Shown here piece by piece: positions 21,326 through 29,952 of a stretch of 33,140 nucleotides of DNA (its first letter is position 1; each line of letters begins with the position of its first letter). The stretch is from Fen-1038 sp042408355 (GTDB taxonomy: Bacteria; Chloroflexota; Anaerolineae; Anaerolineales; Villigracilaceae): positions 1 to 33,140 of the forward strand of contig JBHORD010000027.1 of assembly GCA_042408355.1 (NCBI GenBank). The letters are read 5' to 3'. The position numbers were made by a program, and so were the translations under genes. A model generated the notes under the pieces. It had not been told where the DNA came from and ran no database searches. It saw only the letters and a list, made by a program, of their open reading frames with translations.

Positions 21326-22375
21326 TTATAGAGTATCTTCAACGACTCTCTCACCCGCTTTGCGGGCATAATATTGCTGTTCGATCCAGGCGTATGTCTT
21401 TGCCAGACCGTCGCGGAAATGCGTGGACGGTTCCCAGCCGAGCACCTGCTTGATGAACGTATTGTCGCTGTTGCGTCCTGCAACCCCTCTCGGCGCGCTC
21501 AAGTCGTATTTGCGATTAAGTTTCACCTGTCCGATCTCTTCGGCAATGCTCACCAGCTCATTCACGGAAATCAATTCACTGGAACCCAGATTGATGGGAG
21601 TGGCAATCAGATCGTCGCAATGAACGATCATGTCAATACCCTTGATGCAGTCTTCGATAAAAGTGTAACTGCGCGTCTGTGAGCCGTCTCCCCAGATCGT
21701 GATCTCATGACTGCCGGTATCTTTGGCTTGAATCACTTTGCGGCAGATCGCGGCAGGCGCCTTCTCGCGGCCGCCGTCCCACGTGCCATGCGGACCGTAC
21801 ACATTGTGAAAGCGGGCAACGAACGTTTTCATGTGCCGCTCCGCCCAATATTCCTGACAAAGCATTTCGGCAAATAATTTTTCCCAGCCGTAGCCGCGTT
21901 CCGCCATGGCGGGATAAGCATCCGATTCTTTGAGCGGGCGCACGTTGGGGTCCTGCTGTAATTGGGTGTTGTAAACGCAGGCGGAAGACGAAAAGAAATA
22001 GCGCTCCACGCCCGCCCGATACGCAGCTTCGATCAAATGCGTGTTGATCAGGGAGGAGCGCATGCATTCCACGCGGAAACGTTCGATGAAGCCCATGCCT
22101 CCCATGTCTGCCGCAAGATTGTAAACTTCGACAGCGTTTTCCACGGCGCGCTCACAAGCCTCCCGTTCGCTTAAATCGAGACAAAGATTTTCAACTCCGG
22201 GAGTGCGTTGATACCAATTCTGCAGAGGTTTTTTGTCAACGGCGCGTATGCGGGTAAAACCCAAATTGTGGAAATAACGGGTCAGCCATCCGCCGATGAA
22301 ACCTCCGGCGCCGGTGATGACGATCAGATCGCCGGGTTTCAAATTGCGGTTGATGTTCGTCGAATGATTGTTCAT
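21326..22375 (-). CDS. GDP-mannose 3,5-epimerase-like NAD-dependent epimerase
   Basis: This 349-residue extended short-chain dehydrogenase resembles plant GDP-mannose 3,5-epimerase throughout. The NAD-binding TGAGGFIGGW is at 21-30. ADMGGMGFI is at 89-97. The active-site SSSACVYN holds Cys133, and GYGWEK (161-166) holds the Tyr/Lys pair. GGREKAPAA (201-209) holds Lys205. Cys133 and Lys205 correspond to C145 and K217, the acid/base pair of the plant enzyme. GRNSDNT also matches. The product would be GDP-L-galactose or GDP-L-gulose, used here as a sugar donor for a surface glycan. AGGAG precedes the ATG. It is the last gene of a four-gene minus-strand run. A broader NAD-sugar epimerase assignment is the fallback. 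Confidence 0.88.
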   Translation of the reverse strand: MNNHSTNINRNLKPGDLIVITGAGGFIGGWLTRYFHNLGFTRIRAVDKKPLQNWYQRTPGVENLCLDLSEREACERAVENAVEVYNLAADMGGMGFIERFRVECMRSSLINTHLIEAAYRAGVERYFFSSSACVYNTQLQQDPNVRPLKESDAYPAMAERGYGWEKLFAEMLCQEYWAERHMKTFVARFHNVYGPHGTWDGGREKAPAAICRKVIQAKDTGSHEITIWGDGSQTRSYTFIEDCIKGIDMIVHCDDLIATPINLGSSELISVNELVSIAEEIGQVKLNRKYDLSAPRGVAGRNSDNTFIKQVLGWEPSTHFRDGLAKTYAWIEQQYYARKAGERVVEDTL

Positions 22376-22457
22376 TTTCTAATCTCCTGTCAGGGTAGCG
22401 GAATTTCGTTGTGTGTCAAACCACGTTGAAGGATGAGGAACGTATGGAAAGAAACGG

Positions 22458-23390
22458 TCAGGTCCAGCTCACTTCGGGATAATAAAGATGCGCGTCTTCT
22501 TCCGTTGCGCGGCGGATACGGGCGATCTCTTCGGACGAAAGGCGGCGCTTCCAATTCTCGAGATTGGCGCGGCTGTCGAGTTTGACCGAATGAACCTTGC
22601 CACGCGATAACTCCGGAGGATTCTCGGAACTGCTGGAGTTGAGGATCGTCCGTTCGACGCGCGGAGTGAAGTCCAGACCCAGCGCCTTGTATAACTGACG
22701 ATAACCGGCGGCGGGGTCAAGGGAGAGGTCTTCGTGGCGGACAACTCGAATGGCCGGTATCCGCTCACGGTCGGCGTGAACGACGCGGTAGATCATCTTC
22801 CATAACAAGGCGCCCTGTCCGATGATATCGTCTTTTGCAACGGCTTGCATTTCGTTTCGATACGGTTCCAGATGGTCGCGCATCAAAAAAGGTTGATCGA
22901 GTAGATCGGTAAAATCGAACGGCCAGTTGAGCCGCTTGAGACTGCTCGCAAAGGCGGCGGGATGGCGCACAGTCACGATGATTTCGCAATGCAGACGTTC
23001 TGCGAACCATGGCAGGGAAAAGACGGCGAACGGATCTTTCAACAAGGGGCGCTGACGGAGCGTGCGTCCGCGCAGAAAAATGCCGAAGTCGCGTCCCATC
23101 CGCAGAAAATCCCTGCGCGAGCGAAGCGATTTGATTTCGCTCAGCAAATGGTAACGAAAGGCAAGCAGTTCCTGAAATGCGTCCCAATAACAACTCTCGT
23201 TTTCACTGCAAATATATTCGTACCAGTGTGAGACCTTTGCTCGAAACACACCGGGACGATGAAGAAAATTCAGCGGCTCGCTGATATAAGCCGTGCGCGG
23301 ATTGGCGGCCAGCATTTTGCCAACCCAGGTTGTGCCGGTGCGGTGCGCGCCGGTCACGAGAATGGGGCGCAAAAGGGATGGATCCATCAC
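22458..23390 (-). CDS. PAPS-dependent sulfotransferase
   Basis: This 310-residue protein has the sulfotransferase fold. The PAPS-binding P-loop TGAHRTGTTWVGKML (13-27) lies at the N-terminus. RHPAAFASSLKRL (142-154) has R142 and S150 in the 3'-phosphate-binding positions. The rest matches the carbohydrate sulfotransferase pattern (SEPLNFLH, LLKDPFAVFSLPW, VRHEDL). It would add sulfate to a hydroxyl group of a sugar or lipid, and its place among glycan genes suggests a sulfated polysaccharide. The frame starts with GTG at 23390, overlapping the upstream stop by 4 bases. An ATG one codon later overlaps it by 1 base. Either would be translationally coupled. Confidence 0.9.
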   Translation of the reverse strand: MMDPSLLRPILVTGAHRTGTTWVGKMLAANPRTAYISEPLNFLHRPGVFRAKVSHWYEYICSENESCYWDAFQELLAFRYHLLSEIKSLRSRRDFLRMGRDFGIFLRGRTLRQRPLLKDPFAVFSLPWFAERLHCEIIVTVRHPAAFASSLKRLNWPFDFTDLLDQPFLMRDHLEPYRNEMQAVAKDDIIGQGALLWKMIYRVVHADRERIPAIRVVRHEDLSLDPAAGYRQLYKALGLDFTPRVERTILNSSSSENPPELSRGKVHSVKLDSRANLENWKRRLSSEEIARIRRATEEDAHLYYPEVSWT

Positions 23391-24850
23391 GGCTTTCCCA
23401 GATCTGTGGCGCTGATGGATTGCACGCCGTAAAATTGCGCGGCGCAGCGATTGACCCAGTAAGTTGAATTCAAATCGAGTTCCTTGATGTACTCAAGGCC
23501 GGGCAGCCGCTGGACAACGAGGTTCTGAATGCCACGCGCTTTCTCCGCAGAAATTTGCAATTGACGCGCGTCCCATTGAGAAGTCCATTCCCGGTAAACC
23601 GGCAAGGATGTTTTCAAGACGTTTCCAGCGGCGCGCAACGGATAAAACGCAGACATGACAGCCAGCAGACCCAGGGCCGAAAAATTTATTACAGATTGCC
23701 GCCGCAATCTAATCTGAGCCATCGCCACGCCGAAACATGCTCCTTCTATCATCAGCGAAACGATCAAGGTCAACTGACCTGCGAAACGGGCGCGTTCTTC
23801 GGGAAACGACTGACCGTAAACGCTCGGCGCAAAGCTGGCGGCAATTAAGATATACGCCAAAACGGGAGTTGCCAGCATGATCGTCCATGTTTTTTTTCGT
23901 TGATCCGGCGAAAGCATGGGTCTGCTCTGAAATAAATAATAAAACAAAAGGCAGGGCATGGCAACCGAAAGCAGAGAAGGGATGGGAAGGGTCGCGAACG
24001 AATTCAGGATGAATTGAACGACGTACAACAAAGTTCGGGTTACGAGGTCTGCCAATCGGGGGATGGAGCCGTTATTGAGGCGAAACGAATTGCCGGGAGA
24101 GAGCGCCATCACCAGCAAGGCAATCAATCCGCCGGCCAATGTCCATGAGACGCTTGAAATTGCCGGCCGCCGCCGCGGACCTTTCTCCAGAATCACAATT
24201 GCGATCAAAGCCAGGGCCGAGAACACGATCAGCATGGCGTCCGGCGGTTCCGAAAAACCGCCGCCGATGAATGCCAGCGCCAGGAATAAGGGCCCGCTCC
24301 AAATTGTAGAATGCGCTCCTTCTGTCTTGCGGGTTTGCCTTAATATCAAGGCGCTCATGGCCGCGAGGTAAACAAGCGGGGCAAAATGAGTTGACATCGC
24401 CGAACGCCAATAAATCGTTTGAAAACGATTCGGCGCTTCAAGGATCGAAAAGAAGGACAGGAATGTCCCGAGGAAGAGGTCAACTGCAAAGGGCCAATCC
24501 AGACCGGCAATAAGTTTGATTTCGCGCGCCAGCCAGATCAGCGCGACAGTCCATAGCACGATCATAACGATTGGCATAACTTGAATATTACGCGGAAAGA
24601 CGAATTCGCTGAGCGCTTCAAAGAGCAGGTTGGAATAACGGTCCGAGATGGTCTGGTAACGAATTGCCAGCGCGTGGAGAACGGATCCGCTCTCCGCCAA
24701 TACCGTCTCGCAATAATCGTCGGCGAGGTAACGGGTAAAGGTTCCAAGATAAGCAAAACTGCCCAATGCGATGATCAGCGCGGCGATTCCCATGCTCAAT
24801 ACGGCATTCAAGAGGGCGGATTTGGCGTTGCCGGGTTTCAGATGATTCAT
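23387..24850 (-). CDS. DUF6056-like polytopic membrane protein, probable GT-C glycosyltransferase
   Basis: This 487-residue protein has about eleven hydrophobic helices. The first outer loop carries TRYLADDYC followed by ISDRYSN, a pattern of acidic residues after helix 1 as in GT-C glycosyltransferases and in DUF6056 proteins. Another loop carries FQTIYWRSAMSTHFAP, and a later one holds the conserved-looking ALSPGNSFR. Such proteins are thought to move sugars from polyprenyl-phosphate carriers at the outer membrane face, but this one has not been assigned a reaction. It lies 18 bp after the GT39-like gene and overlaps the sulfotransferase gene, which supports a shared glycan pathway. Confidence 0.72.
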   Translation of the reverse strand: MNHLKPGNAKSALLNAVLSMGIAALIIALGSFAYLGTFTRYLADDYCETVLAESGSVLHALAIRYQTISDRYSNLLFEALSEFVFPRNIQVMPIVMIVLWTVALIWLAREIKLIAGLDWPFAVDLFLGTFLSFFSILEAPNRFQTIYWRSAMSTHFAPLVYLAAMSALILRQTRKTEGAHSTIWSGPLFLALAFIGGGFSEPPDAMLIVFSALALIAIVILEKGPRRRPAISSVSWTLAGGLIALLVMALSPGNSFRLNNGSIPRLADLVTRTLLYVVQFILNSFATLPIPSLLSVAMPCLLFYYLFQSRPMLSPDQRKKTWTIMLATPVLAYILIAASFAPSVYGQSFPEERARFAGQLTLIVSLMIEGACFGVAMAQIRLRRQSVINFSALGLLAVMSAFYPLRAAGNVLKTSLPVYREWTSQWDARQLQISAEKARGIQNLVVQRLPGLEYIKELDLNSTYWVNRCAAQFYGVQSISATDLGKP

Positions 24851-24868
24851 TGATTTTGTTTCTTTTCG

Positions 24869-26392
24869 TTAGGGAGTTGCCGGTTTTGTCAGATCGTAGA
24901 TCACGAAACCGTCCCCTTGTTGATACACCGAAAACCTGGCGAGCTGTTGTTGAAGTTGAGGCTGGCGGCCAAGCTCGGCAAAATCGGTTACAAGAAAATA
25001 ACGCTTGCCTTGAGTCAGGTTGTCAAATGTTTGACTGAATTTAAATGTGGCGCCGCGCACATCATGATAATCAATGTCGCCGGAATTGGGCCAGATGGTC
25101 GCATTCTGCCAGCCCCAATACGCCAGCCTGCCGCCGTAATCCTGTGTCAACGCCACGACGCCCGAACCGTGATTGAAGATTGCGCCGATCTCGGCCCACA
25201 TGGCGGCCTGCGGACGATAATCCACAGCTTTTAACTGGCTGTGGACATCCCAAACTGTGGCCAGCACCCCATACAACAAAACGAATGAGGCGGCGATACG
25301 CGTCCAGCGCGTTGTCGTCATTTCAGCGAGGCGCGACATCAACCAGTCTGCGGCAGGCGCGAGGGAAATGGCAACCAATGGAATGAACGGCTCTTGATAA
25401 TAATCGTGCGTGGCGATGTGATAATCGAAAAACAGACCATACAAAATGTACGCGATCCACAACCCGATCAAAAGACTCCGCACGCTTCTTTCGCGGACAA
25501 GGAAGATGCCCAGCAGCCCGAGCATGATCGCCAGCCCGCCTGCGGCCAGGTCCGCCTTGACCGCCCAATCAACATAATTGATCGGACTCAATAACAGACT
25601 GGGAATGAATCGTCCGCTGAATTGTCTGCCGAGAAAACCGTTCAGAACAATTCCATAAAAAAGATATGAAGCGCCCGGCAGGATGCCCAACACAACGATT
25701 GTCCAAATTTGAGCATTGCGAATCAAGTTGCGTAGTTTGTAGCGTCCCAGCGCTTCGCCGAGCGCCGCGCCGATCACAAAAAACGCGGCGTAGAATTTGA
25801 CAAAGATGGCGAAGCCGCCCAAAAGTCCGGCGAGAATCGCAAGTAACCAGGATGGCCGTTTAATCCAAAAATGGAACGCCCACCAAAAAGCGATGATCAA
25901 CATCACCATGAATGGATCGGGCTGGAAAGCGCGGCTGGCGATGATCGCATACGGGAAGAAAAGAAAATATGCGGTGGCGATGACCGCGCCATCGGTTGAA
26001 GTTAAGTCCTGAATCAAAAGGAAGAGGAAAATCCCGCCGATGATCCAGAACAGCGACGAATAAATCCGCGCCACCCATAAATGCTCGCCGGTGAATTGAT
26101 ACGTGAATGCGACGAGATGCTCGACCACTTCCGGCTCAACCTCGGCGCGCGTCCGCCATTGCTGTAAAGCCATTTGTCTTTGCCAATCGGGAACGCCGGG
26201 GGCGGTCTGATAGTACATGCCGCGCGCTTTGAGCGCGCTGAGCAGCTGCCGCGTGGGATGAAAATCAAGGGGAAGATTGGTCAGATCGTAAAGGCGGATG
26301 GCAAGCCCAAGTCCAAATAAAACGACCAGTGCGGCAATCCGAAGCCAGCGCGGCGCGAAAAAAGAACCTGCTTTATTATTTGACGAATTCAT
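24869..26392 (-). CDS. GT39-like membrane glycosyltransferase (copy 1)
   Basis: This protein of about 507 residues has roughly ten membrane helices and a periplasmic-side C-terminal domain. It resembles the GT39 / ArnT / PMT group, which uses polyprenyl-phosphate sugars. The first outer loop has LDFHPTRQL, in the place of the catalytic acidic loop, and SRAFQPDPFM lies further on. The C-terminal part has ALTQDYGGRLAYWGWQNATIW. It is a clear paralogue of the protein at 27609-29123. The frame could start at a TTG (26401) with GGAG nine bases upstream. I prefer the ATG at 26392 because a promoter-like element (26402-26429) would start transcription about 3 bases before it. It is first in a run with DUF6056, sulfotransferase and epimerase genes. 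Confidence 0.82.
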   Translation of the reverse strand: MNSSNNKAGSFFAPRWLRIAALVVLFGLGLAIRLYDLTNLPLDFHPTRQLLSALKARGMYYQTAPGVPDWQRQMALQQWRTRAEVEPEVVEHLVAFTYQFTGEHLWVARIYSSLFWIIGGIFLFLLIQDLTSTDGAVIATAYFLFFPYAIIASRAFQPDPFMVMLIIAFWWAFHFWIKRPSWLLAILAGLLGGFAIFVKFYAAFFVIGAALGEALGRYKLRNLIRNAQIWTIVVLGILPGASYLFYGIVLNGFLGRQFSGRFIPSLLLSPINYVDWAVKADLAAGGLAIMLGLLGIFLVRERSVRSLLIGLWIAYILYGLFFDYHIATHDYYQEPFIPLVAISLAPAADWLMSRLAEMTTTRWTRIAASFVLLYGVLATVWDVHSQLKAVDYRPQAAMWAEIGAIFNHGSGVVALTQDYGGRLAYWGWQNATIWPNSGDIDYHDVRGATFKFSQTFDNLTQGKRYFLVTDFAELGRQPQLQQQLARFSVYQQGDGFVIYDLTKPATP

Positions 26393-26401
26393 CGGGCGCA
26401 A

Positions 26402-26429
26402 ATTCTAACACTCCTTGCTTAGGGATCAA
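26402..26429 (-). promoter_or_regulatory. Promoter of GT39 copy 1, probably leaderless
   Basis: On the minus strand, TTGATC (26424-26429) and TAGAAT (26402-26407) are 16 bp apart, and TGT directly before TAGAAT makes an extended -10. Transcription would begin near 26395, three bases before the ATG. Confidence 0.5.
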
Positions 26430-26493
26430 TAAGCGCTTTGATCTGTGCGGACGCCGAGCAAGCCAAAGTGGAAGTCGAAGTTTTTGGGTCCTA

Positions 26494-26663
26494 CCGTTTT
26501 TAAGCGGAAACCATTTTCAATCGTAAAGGCTTGTACTGAGCCTGCGAAGTGACGCGAAGGCCGCGAGGAAACTGCCATAAAATTCAAGCATTTTCCCCTT
26601 TATGCACCTTCGGCACGGCTTCGCCAGTCAGGGCAGGCCTTCGCCGTCAGGCTCTTTCCCGTT
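26494..26663 (-). repeat. Dispersed intergenic repeat, copy B
   Basis: This is the inverted partner of copy A (17169-17335) and fills most of the gap between the two glycan operons. On the minus strand it runs from AACGGGAAAGAGCCTGAC to TTAAAAACGG. Compared with copy A it has a short insertion (GCATAAAGGGG region). Its outer end overlaps the hairpin and stop codon of the GT2 gene at 26668. Confidence 0.85.
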
Positions 26664-26688
26664 AAAATTACGAAAGAGCCTTTTTTTT
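26650..26688 (+). terminator. Terminator-like hairpin at the repeat border
   Basis: GGCTCTTTC (26650-26658) pairs with GAAAGAGCC (26672-26680), and eight Ts follow on the plus strand. No plus-strand gene lies upstream, and on the minus strand the Ts precede the stem, so it cannot terminate the adjacent GT2 gene. It covers that gene's stop codon. It may be part of the repeat family. Confidence 0.5.
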
Positions 26689-27612
26689 GTTCAATCTCTG
26701 GCTTCTACGTTTCAAAACAATTTCTCGCACGTGATTTAGCCCAACCAGATCGAGCCAGGCCGAGGCAAATACGTTCATCCGCGTCAGCGCGGCAGGCGGA
26801 TGAAGCGCGAAAGCGTGCATCCAGGCTTTGAGGGCGGGCCACGGCTGTCCGCCGTCGAGAAAATAACGCGCGTTCACGCGATAAGCCGAAGCGCGTGCGC
26901 GCCGCTCGATTTTTACCATGACTGGCGCGAGACTCTGCTCGCGCAACGCCCAATCCAAAATGCGGAAAGCTTCGCGTCCGAATCCAGGAGCCTGAGCGCG
27001 ATTCTTGGCTTGCGGATGAAAACGCGCCGCGGCCCATGTTTGGTCCGCATGGACGATCCCGCCCTGCTGGGCGAGTTTGATCCAAAGCTGATGATCGAGC
27101 ATGAAATGGAAGGCGGTATCAAGTCCACCGGCTTTCTCGAACGCGGCGCGGCGCATAAAAACGGCGGGCTGGCCGATGATTTCAAAACACAACAAGTCTT
27201 CAAGCGAGAGCGGACGATACTTCAAGACGTTGATCGTCCGCCCGTTTTCGTCAACCGCGAGCATATTGCCGTAAACCATCACGGCATTGGGATGATCCTC
27301 AAACACCTTCACCGCCGCGTTGACCGCGCCGGGTAAATAAGTATCGTCCGAGTTCAGCCAGGCAATGATTTCGCCGTGAGCGCGGGCAAATCCTTTGTTG
27401 ATCGCGTCGGCTTGCCCCCGATCTTTTTCGCTTGTCCACCACGCCAGGCGGTCCGAATATTTTTTGAGGATGTCCACGCTGGAATCCGTCGAGCCGCCGT
27501 CCACCACAAAATACTCGAGGGCGGGATAATCCTGTTCGAGAACGGAACGGATGGTTTGCTCCAGAAAGGCGGATTGATTGAATGAGGGCGTGACAACAGA
27601 AACCGGAATCAT
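26668..27612 (-). CDS. GT2 family glycosyltransferase (paralogue)
   Basis: This 314-residue GT-A glycosyltransferase has the GT2 opening VSVVTPSFNQSAFLEQTIRS. The nucleotide-binding DGGSTDS starts at 38, and the metal-binding NSDD is at 87-90. WWTSEKDRGQADAINKGF closely matches the GT2 at 20520-21317, so the two are paralogues. This copy has about 50 extra C-terminal residues, a helical, basic tail (ending KRRSQRLNKKKALS). Its ATG overlaps the stop of the upstream GT39-like gene (ATGA), so it is translationally coupled as the last gene of a six-gene operon. The final codons and stop run into a hairpin at the border of a dispersed repeat, so the end of the protein may be repeat-derived. Confidence 0.9.
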   Translation of the reverse strand: MIPVSVVTPSFNQSAFLEQTIRSVLEQDYPALEYFVVDGGSTDSSVDILKKYSDRLAWWTSEKDRGQADAINKGFARAHGEIIAWLNSDDTYLPGAVNAAVKVFEDHPNAVMVYGNMLAVDENGRTINVLKYRPLSLEDLLCFEIIGQPAVFMRRAAFEKAGGLDTAFHFMLDHQLWIKLAQQGGIVHADQTWAAARFHPQAKNRAQAPGFGREAFRILDWALREQSLAPVMVKIERRARASAYRVNARYFLDGGQPWPALKAWMHAFALHPPAALTRMNVFASAWLDLVGLNHVREIVLKRRSQRLNKKKALS

Positions 27613-29123
27613 TTCAGGCGATGCAAATTATACAAAATATAACCGTCGCCCTGCGACGCAATTGCATAGCCAGCCAAAATCTTTTTAAGGTCAGGCTGTT
27701 TATCCAGTTGGTTGGAGGCGGTTACCAAAAAATAATCGTCTCCGGCTGTGATGCTCGAAAACTCCGACGCCAGATTCCGGTCGGGGTTTTTGATTGTTGC
27801 AAGGTCTGTGCTGTACGGCCACAGATTCACTTTACGCCAACCCCAGTACATCAAGTCATATCCATAATCCTGGGTCAACCCGATCACGTTTGCATTGGAA
27901 GGAATGACGTTACCCAGATGTTTCCAAAAGGCCGGTTGTTGACTGTAATCGTTTGCGACGAGATTGGATCGCGCAATCCACGATTGATATCCGATGGCGG
28001 CGATTACAATTCCGACCAACGCCGCCTTCCAAAAGCGCCTCAATCCGGACGCCCTGGCGGCCACCGCTTCGGCGACGGGCGCCAGGCCCAGGGCGATCAC
28101 CGGCGTCAATTGGATGTGATAATAACTGTGCGTGTACATTTGGAATGGCAAAGTTAAGCCGTAGAGCAAATAGCCGATCCATAAGCCGATCAATACCCAG
28201 CGAAAGGGCGGCGGCGCGAGCAGGGTTCCAGCCAGGCTGAGAAACAGAATCGTCAGTCCAAACAAGCCGCCGATAAATCCGAGCCATTCCGCGTAGAAGT
28301 GGATGCTGGTGATCAACTTGAGCAGATCAATCGTCCACGAAAAAAAATATTCGGTGGAACGACCCGGATGACCCAGCACGTAATATCCGAATGCGGGCGC
28401 AATCATCAATGCCGCCATCGCCCACACCTGCTTTGATTTCCAGAACTTCATTCCAAGGGTTGCCAGCGCCGCGGCAATCGCCGCCGCGCCGACCAAGAAC
28501 GCAATCACAACTTTGACCAGCGTCGCAAAACCCAGAAAGAGCGCGGCGAGGATGGCCCATTTCCAAGTTTCCCTCGTTTTGGAAGCGGGGTCAGAGGGGA
28601 GGGATGCCGTCCAGCGATATAAGAAATAAATTCCAATAACAAACGAGGATGTCATCAACGGATCTGGCTGGAAAGAGCGGCTGGCTTGTACTGCGAAAGG
28701 CAAAACGAGGAAATAGGCCAGCGAAACCAAACCCGCAACGGGTGAGGTCATGCGGCGGCACAAATCGAAAAGTGCGATGCCTGCCAGCAGCCAGAAAATC
28801 GTCCCGTAGAGGCGCGGGATGGCAAACGATTCTCCACCGACGAACAAATATGTTGTAGCGACGATGGTTTCGGTGATGGGCGGTTCGTATTGTCCAACCG
28901 CGCGGTAAAACGATTGGGCCAGGGCGCGTTGTTGAGGGTCCGCGTTGGGAAGGAGATTGTAGTAAATGGAACGCGCAACGAGAAAATTTCGCAGTTGGCG
29001 CGTCGAATGAAAATCAAGCGGAGGCGCGTGGAGGTTGACGAGTCGCAGAGCGGCGCCGAGGATGAGTAAAAGGATCAGAAACGGGAGCCAGCGCCGGGTC
29101 CGGGAAAGAAGCGTCGTTTTCAT
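27609..29123 (-). CDS. GT39-like membrane glycosyltransferase (copy 2)
   Basis: This 504-residue, roughly ten-helix membrane glycosyltransferase is paralogous to the protein at 24869-26392. Shared landmarks are LDFHSTRQL in the first outer loop, SRSFQPDPLM, and a C-terminal GLTQDYGYDLMYWGWRKVNLW followed by SQGDGYILYNL. It should transfer a sugar from a polyprenyl-phosphate carrier outside the membrane. It overlaps by four bases both the DUF115 gene upstream and the GT2 gene downstream (ATGA junctions), so all three are coupled. It has the same neighbour type, a GT2 gene, as its paralogue's region, which suggests duplication of a working pair. The donor and acceptor are unknown. Confidence 0.82.
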   Translation of the reverse strand: MKTTLLSRTRRWLPFLILLLILGAALRLVNLHAPPLDFHSTRQLRNFLVARSIYYNLLPNADPQQRALAQSFYRAVGQYEPPITETIVATTYLFVGGESFAIPRLYGTIFWLLAGIALFDLCRRMTSPVAGLVSLAYFLVLPFAVQASRSFQPDPLMTSSFVIGIYFLYRWTASLPSDPASKTRETWKWAILAALFLGFATLVKVVIAFLVGAAAIAAALATLGMKFWKSKQVWAMAALMIAPAFGYYVLGHPGRSTEYFFSWTIDLLKLITSIHFYAEWLGFIGGLFGLTILFLSLAGTLLAPPPFRWVLIGLWIGYLLYGLTLPFQMYTHSYYHIQLTPVIALGLAPVAEAVAARASGLRRFWKAALVGIVIAAIGYQSWIARSNLVANDYSQQPAFWKHLGNVIPSNANVIGLTQDYGYDLMYWGWRKVNLWPYSTDLATIKNPDRNLASEFSSITAGDDYFLVTASNQLDKQPDLKKILAGYAIASQGDGYILYNLHRLK

Positions 29124-29938
29124 TTGAAGAGCGAATTGTATTCCACTTTTGGGAAGATAGTCAGCTTGCCGCCGATGGTTGCGTCCAGCACTTCACGTCC
29201 CGCTTTCTGATAGGCGTCGCGCGCCTTTTTGTATCCGATCTCGGATGTGTCGAGGTCGGGCAGTTGCCAGCGAAAACCTTTGCCGAAATAACGCGGGTCG
29301 AAATGATTCGGGTCGTCGCCGGCGGAGACAACAGTTTTATTCGCTTGACCTTTGTCGGTGAAATTGTGATCCACGCCGATCAAAATGACTTTTTCGAAGC
29401 CCATGTAAAAGGCAAGTTGAAGCGCGACGTTCGTGACGGTGGCGCCCTCCCAGATGCGCCCGGTCATATCGTATGCAAATTTCGGGCCGGTGTAGGTGGT
29501 GTAAAGAAAGGCTGGCAGGCTGGCAGGTTGTAAAGTTGAAGGGAAGTAACGATGCGAATGCCAGGCCAGAAACTTGGGCATGGGAAGTTCGAGAATCTCA
29601 TGAACGCATTGCTCGATGACGAGGTCGTTGATGGAAACGAAATAAGTCGTCGAAAAGCCAAGCTCGGGAAACAATAAATAGATGCGATTCATTCCAAACG
29701 TGAATTCGTTTTTTAATTTCGTGAGATCGGTTTGCTTGAGGCTCGGCCCATTGCCAATGATAAAGGCGCGTTGGCCTTTGTGAATATCTTTGAACGTTTT
29801 GATTCTGCGGATGCTTGCGCGCCGCCATGGATGCAGATACGCGGCGGGAACCTGCGGCAGGCGGCGAATGGCGTCGTAAGTATTTTTAGTCGTGTGAAGA
29901 AGGGGGGAGGGGAGAATTGCCTCAAGTGTTCGCTTCAT
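29120..29938 (-). CDS. DUF115 (MptE-like) family protein in a glycan operon
   Basis: This 272-residue protein resembles the DUF115/MAF_flag10 group, Rossmann-like proteins found as flagellin-glycosylation Maf proteins and archaeal MptE pterin kinases. FIIGNGPSLKQTDL (59-72) is the conserved phosphate-binding loop. FTFGMNRIYLLFPELGF and TTYFVSINDLV follow in family order, and VILIGVDHNF (185-194) is the second conserved strand and acidic turn. In this operon a role in sugar transfer, perhaps of a nonulosonic-acid type, fits better than pterin synthesis, but this is inference. A repeat-derived stretch seems to be translated in frame at about residues 133-145. It overlaps the next gene by 4 bases and follows the dehydrogenase by 14. 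Confidence 0.75.
   Translation of the reverse strand: MKRTLEAILPSPLLHTTKNTYDAIRRLPQVPAAYLHPWRRASIRRIKTFKDIHKGQRAFIIGNGPSLKQTDLTKLKNEFTFGMNRIYLLFPELGFSTTYFVSINDLVIEQCVHEILELPMPKFLAWHSHRYFPSTLQPASLPAFLYTTYTGPKFAYDMTGRIWEGATVTNVALQLAFYMGFEKVILIGVDHNFTDKGQANKTVVSAGDDPNHFDPRYFGKGFRWQLPDLDTSEIGYKKARDAYQKAGREVLDATIGGKLTIFPKVEYNSLFK
29511..29541. repeat. GCTGGCAG tandem repeat inside the DUF115 gene
   Basis: Two copies of GCTGGCAG (29511-29518 and 29519-29526) are followed by GTTGTAAAGTTGAAGG. This looks like intergenic CTGGCAGGTTG-type repeats (recall). On the coding strand it reads as PSTLQPASLPAF inside an otherwise conserved protein. Confidence 0.45.
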
Positions 29939-29952
29939 TGTTTATCTGTGGT

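Noticed and set aside
25210..25250. DnaA-box-like words TAATCCACA and TGTGGACAT
   Set aside because: They lie inside the GT39-like gene with mismatches and no phased cluster.
26650..26688. Terminator for the GT2 gene ending at 26668
   Set aside because: The T-tract is on the plus strand, so on the minus strand it precedes the stem and cannot end that transcript.
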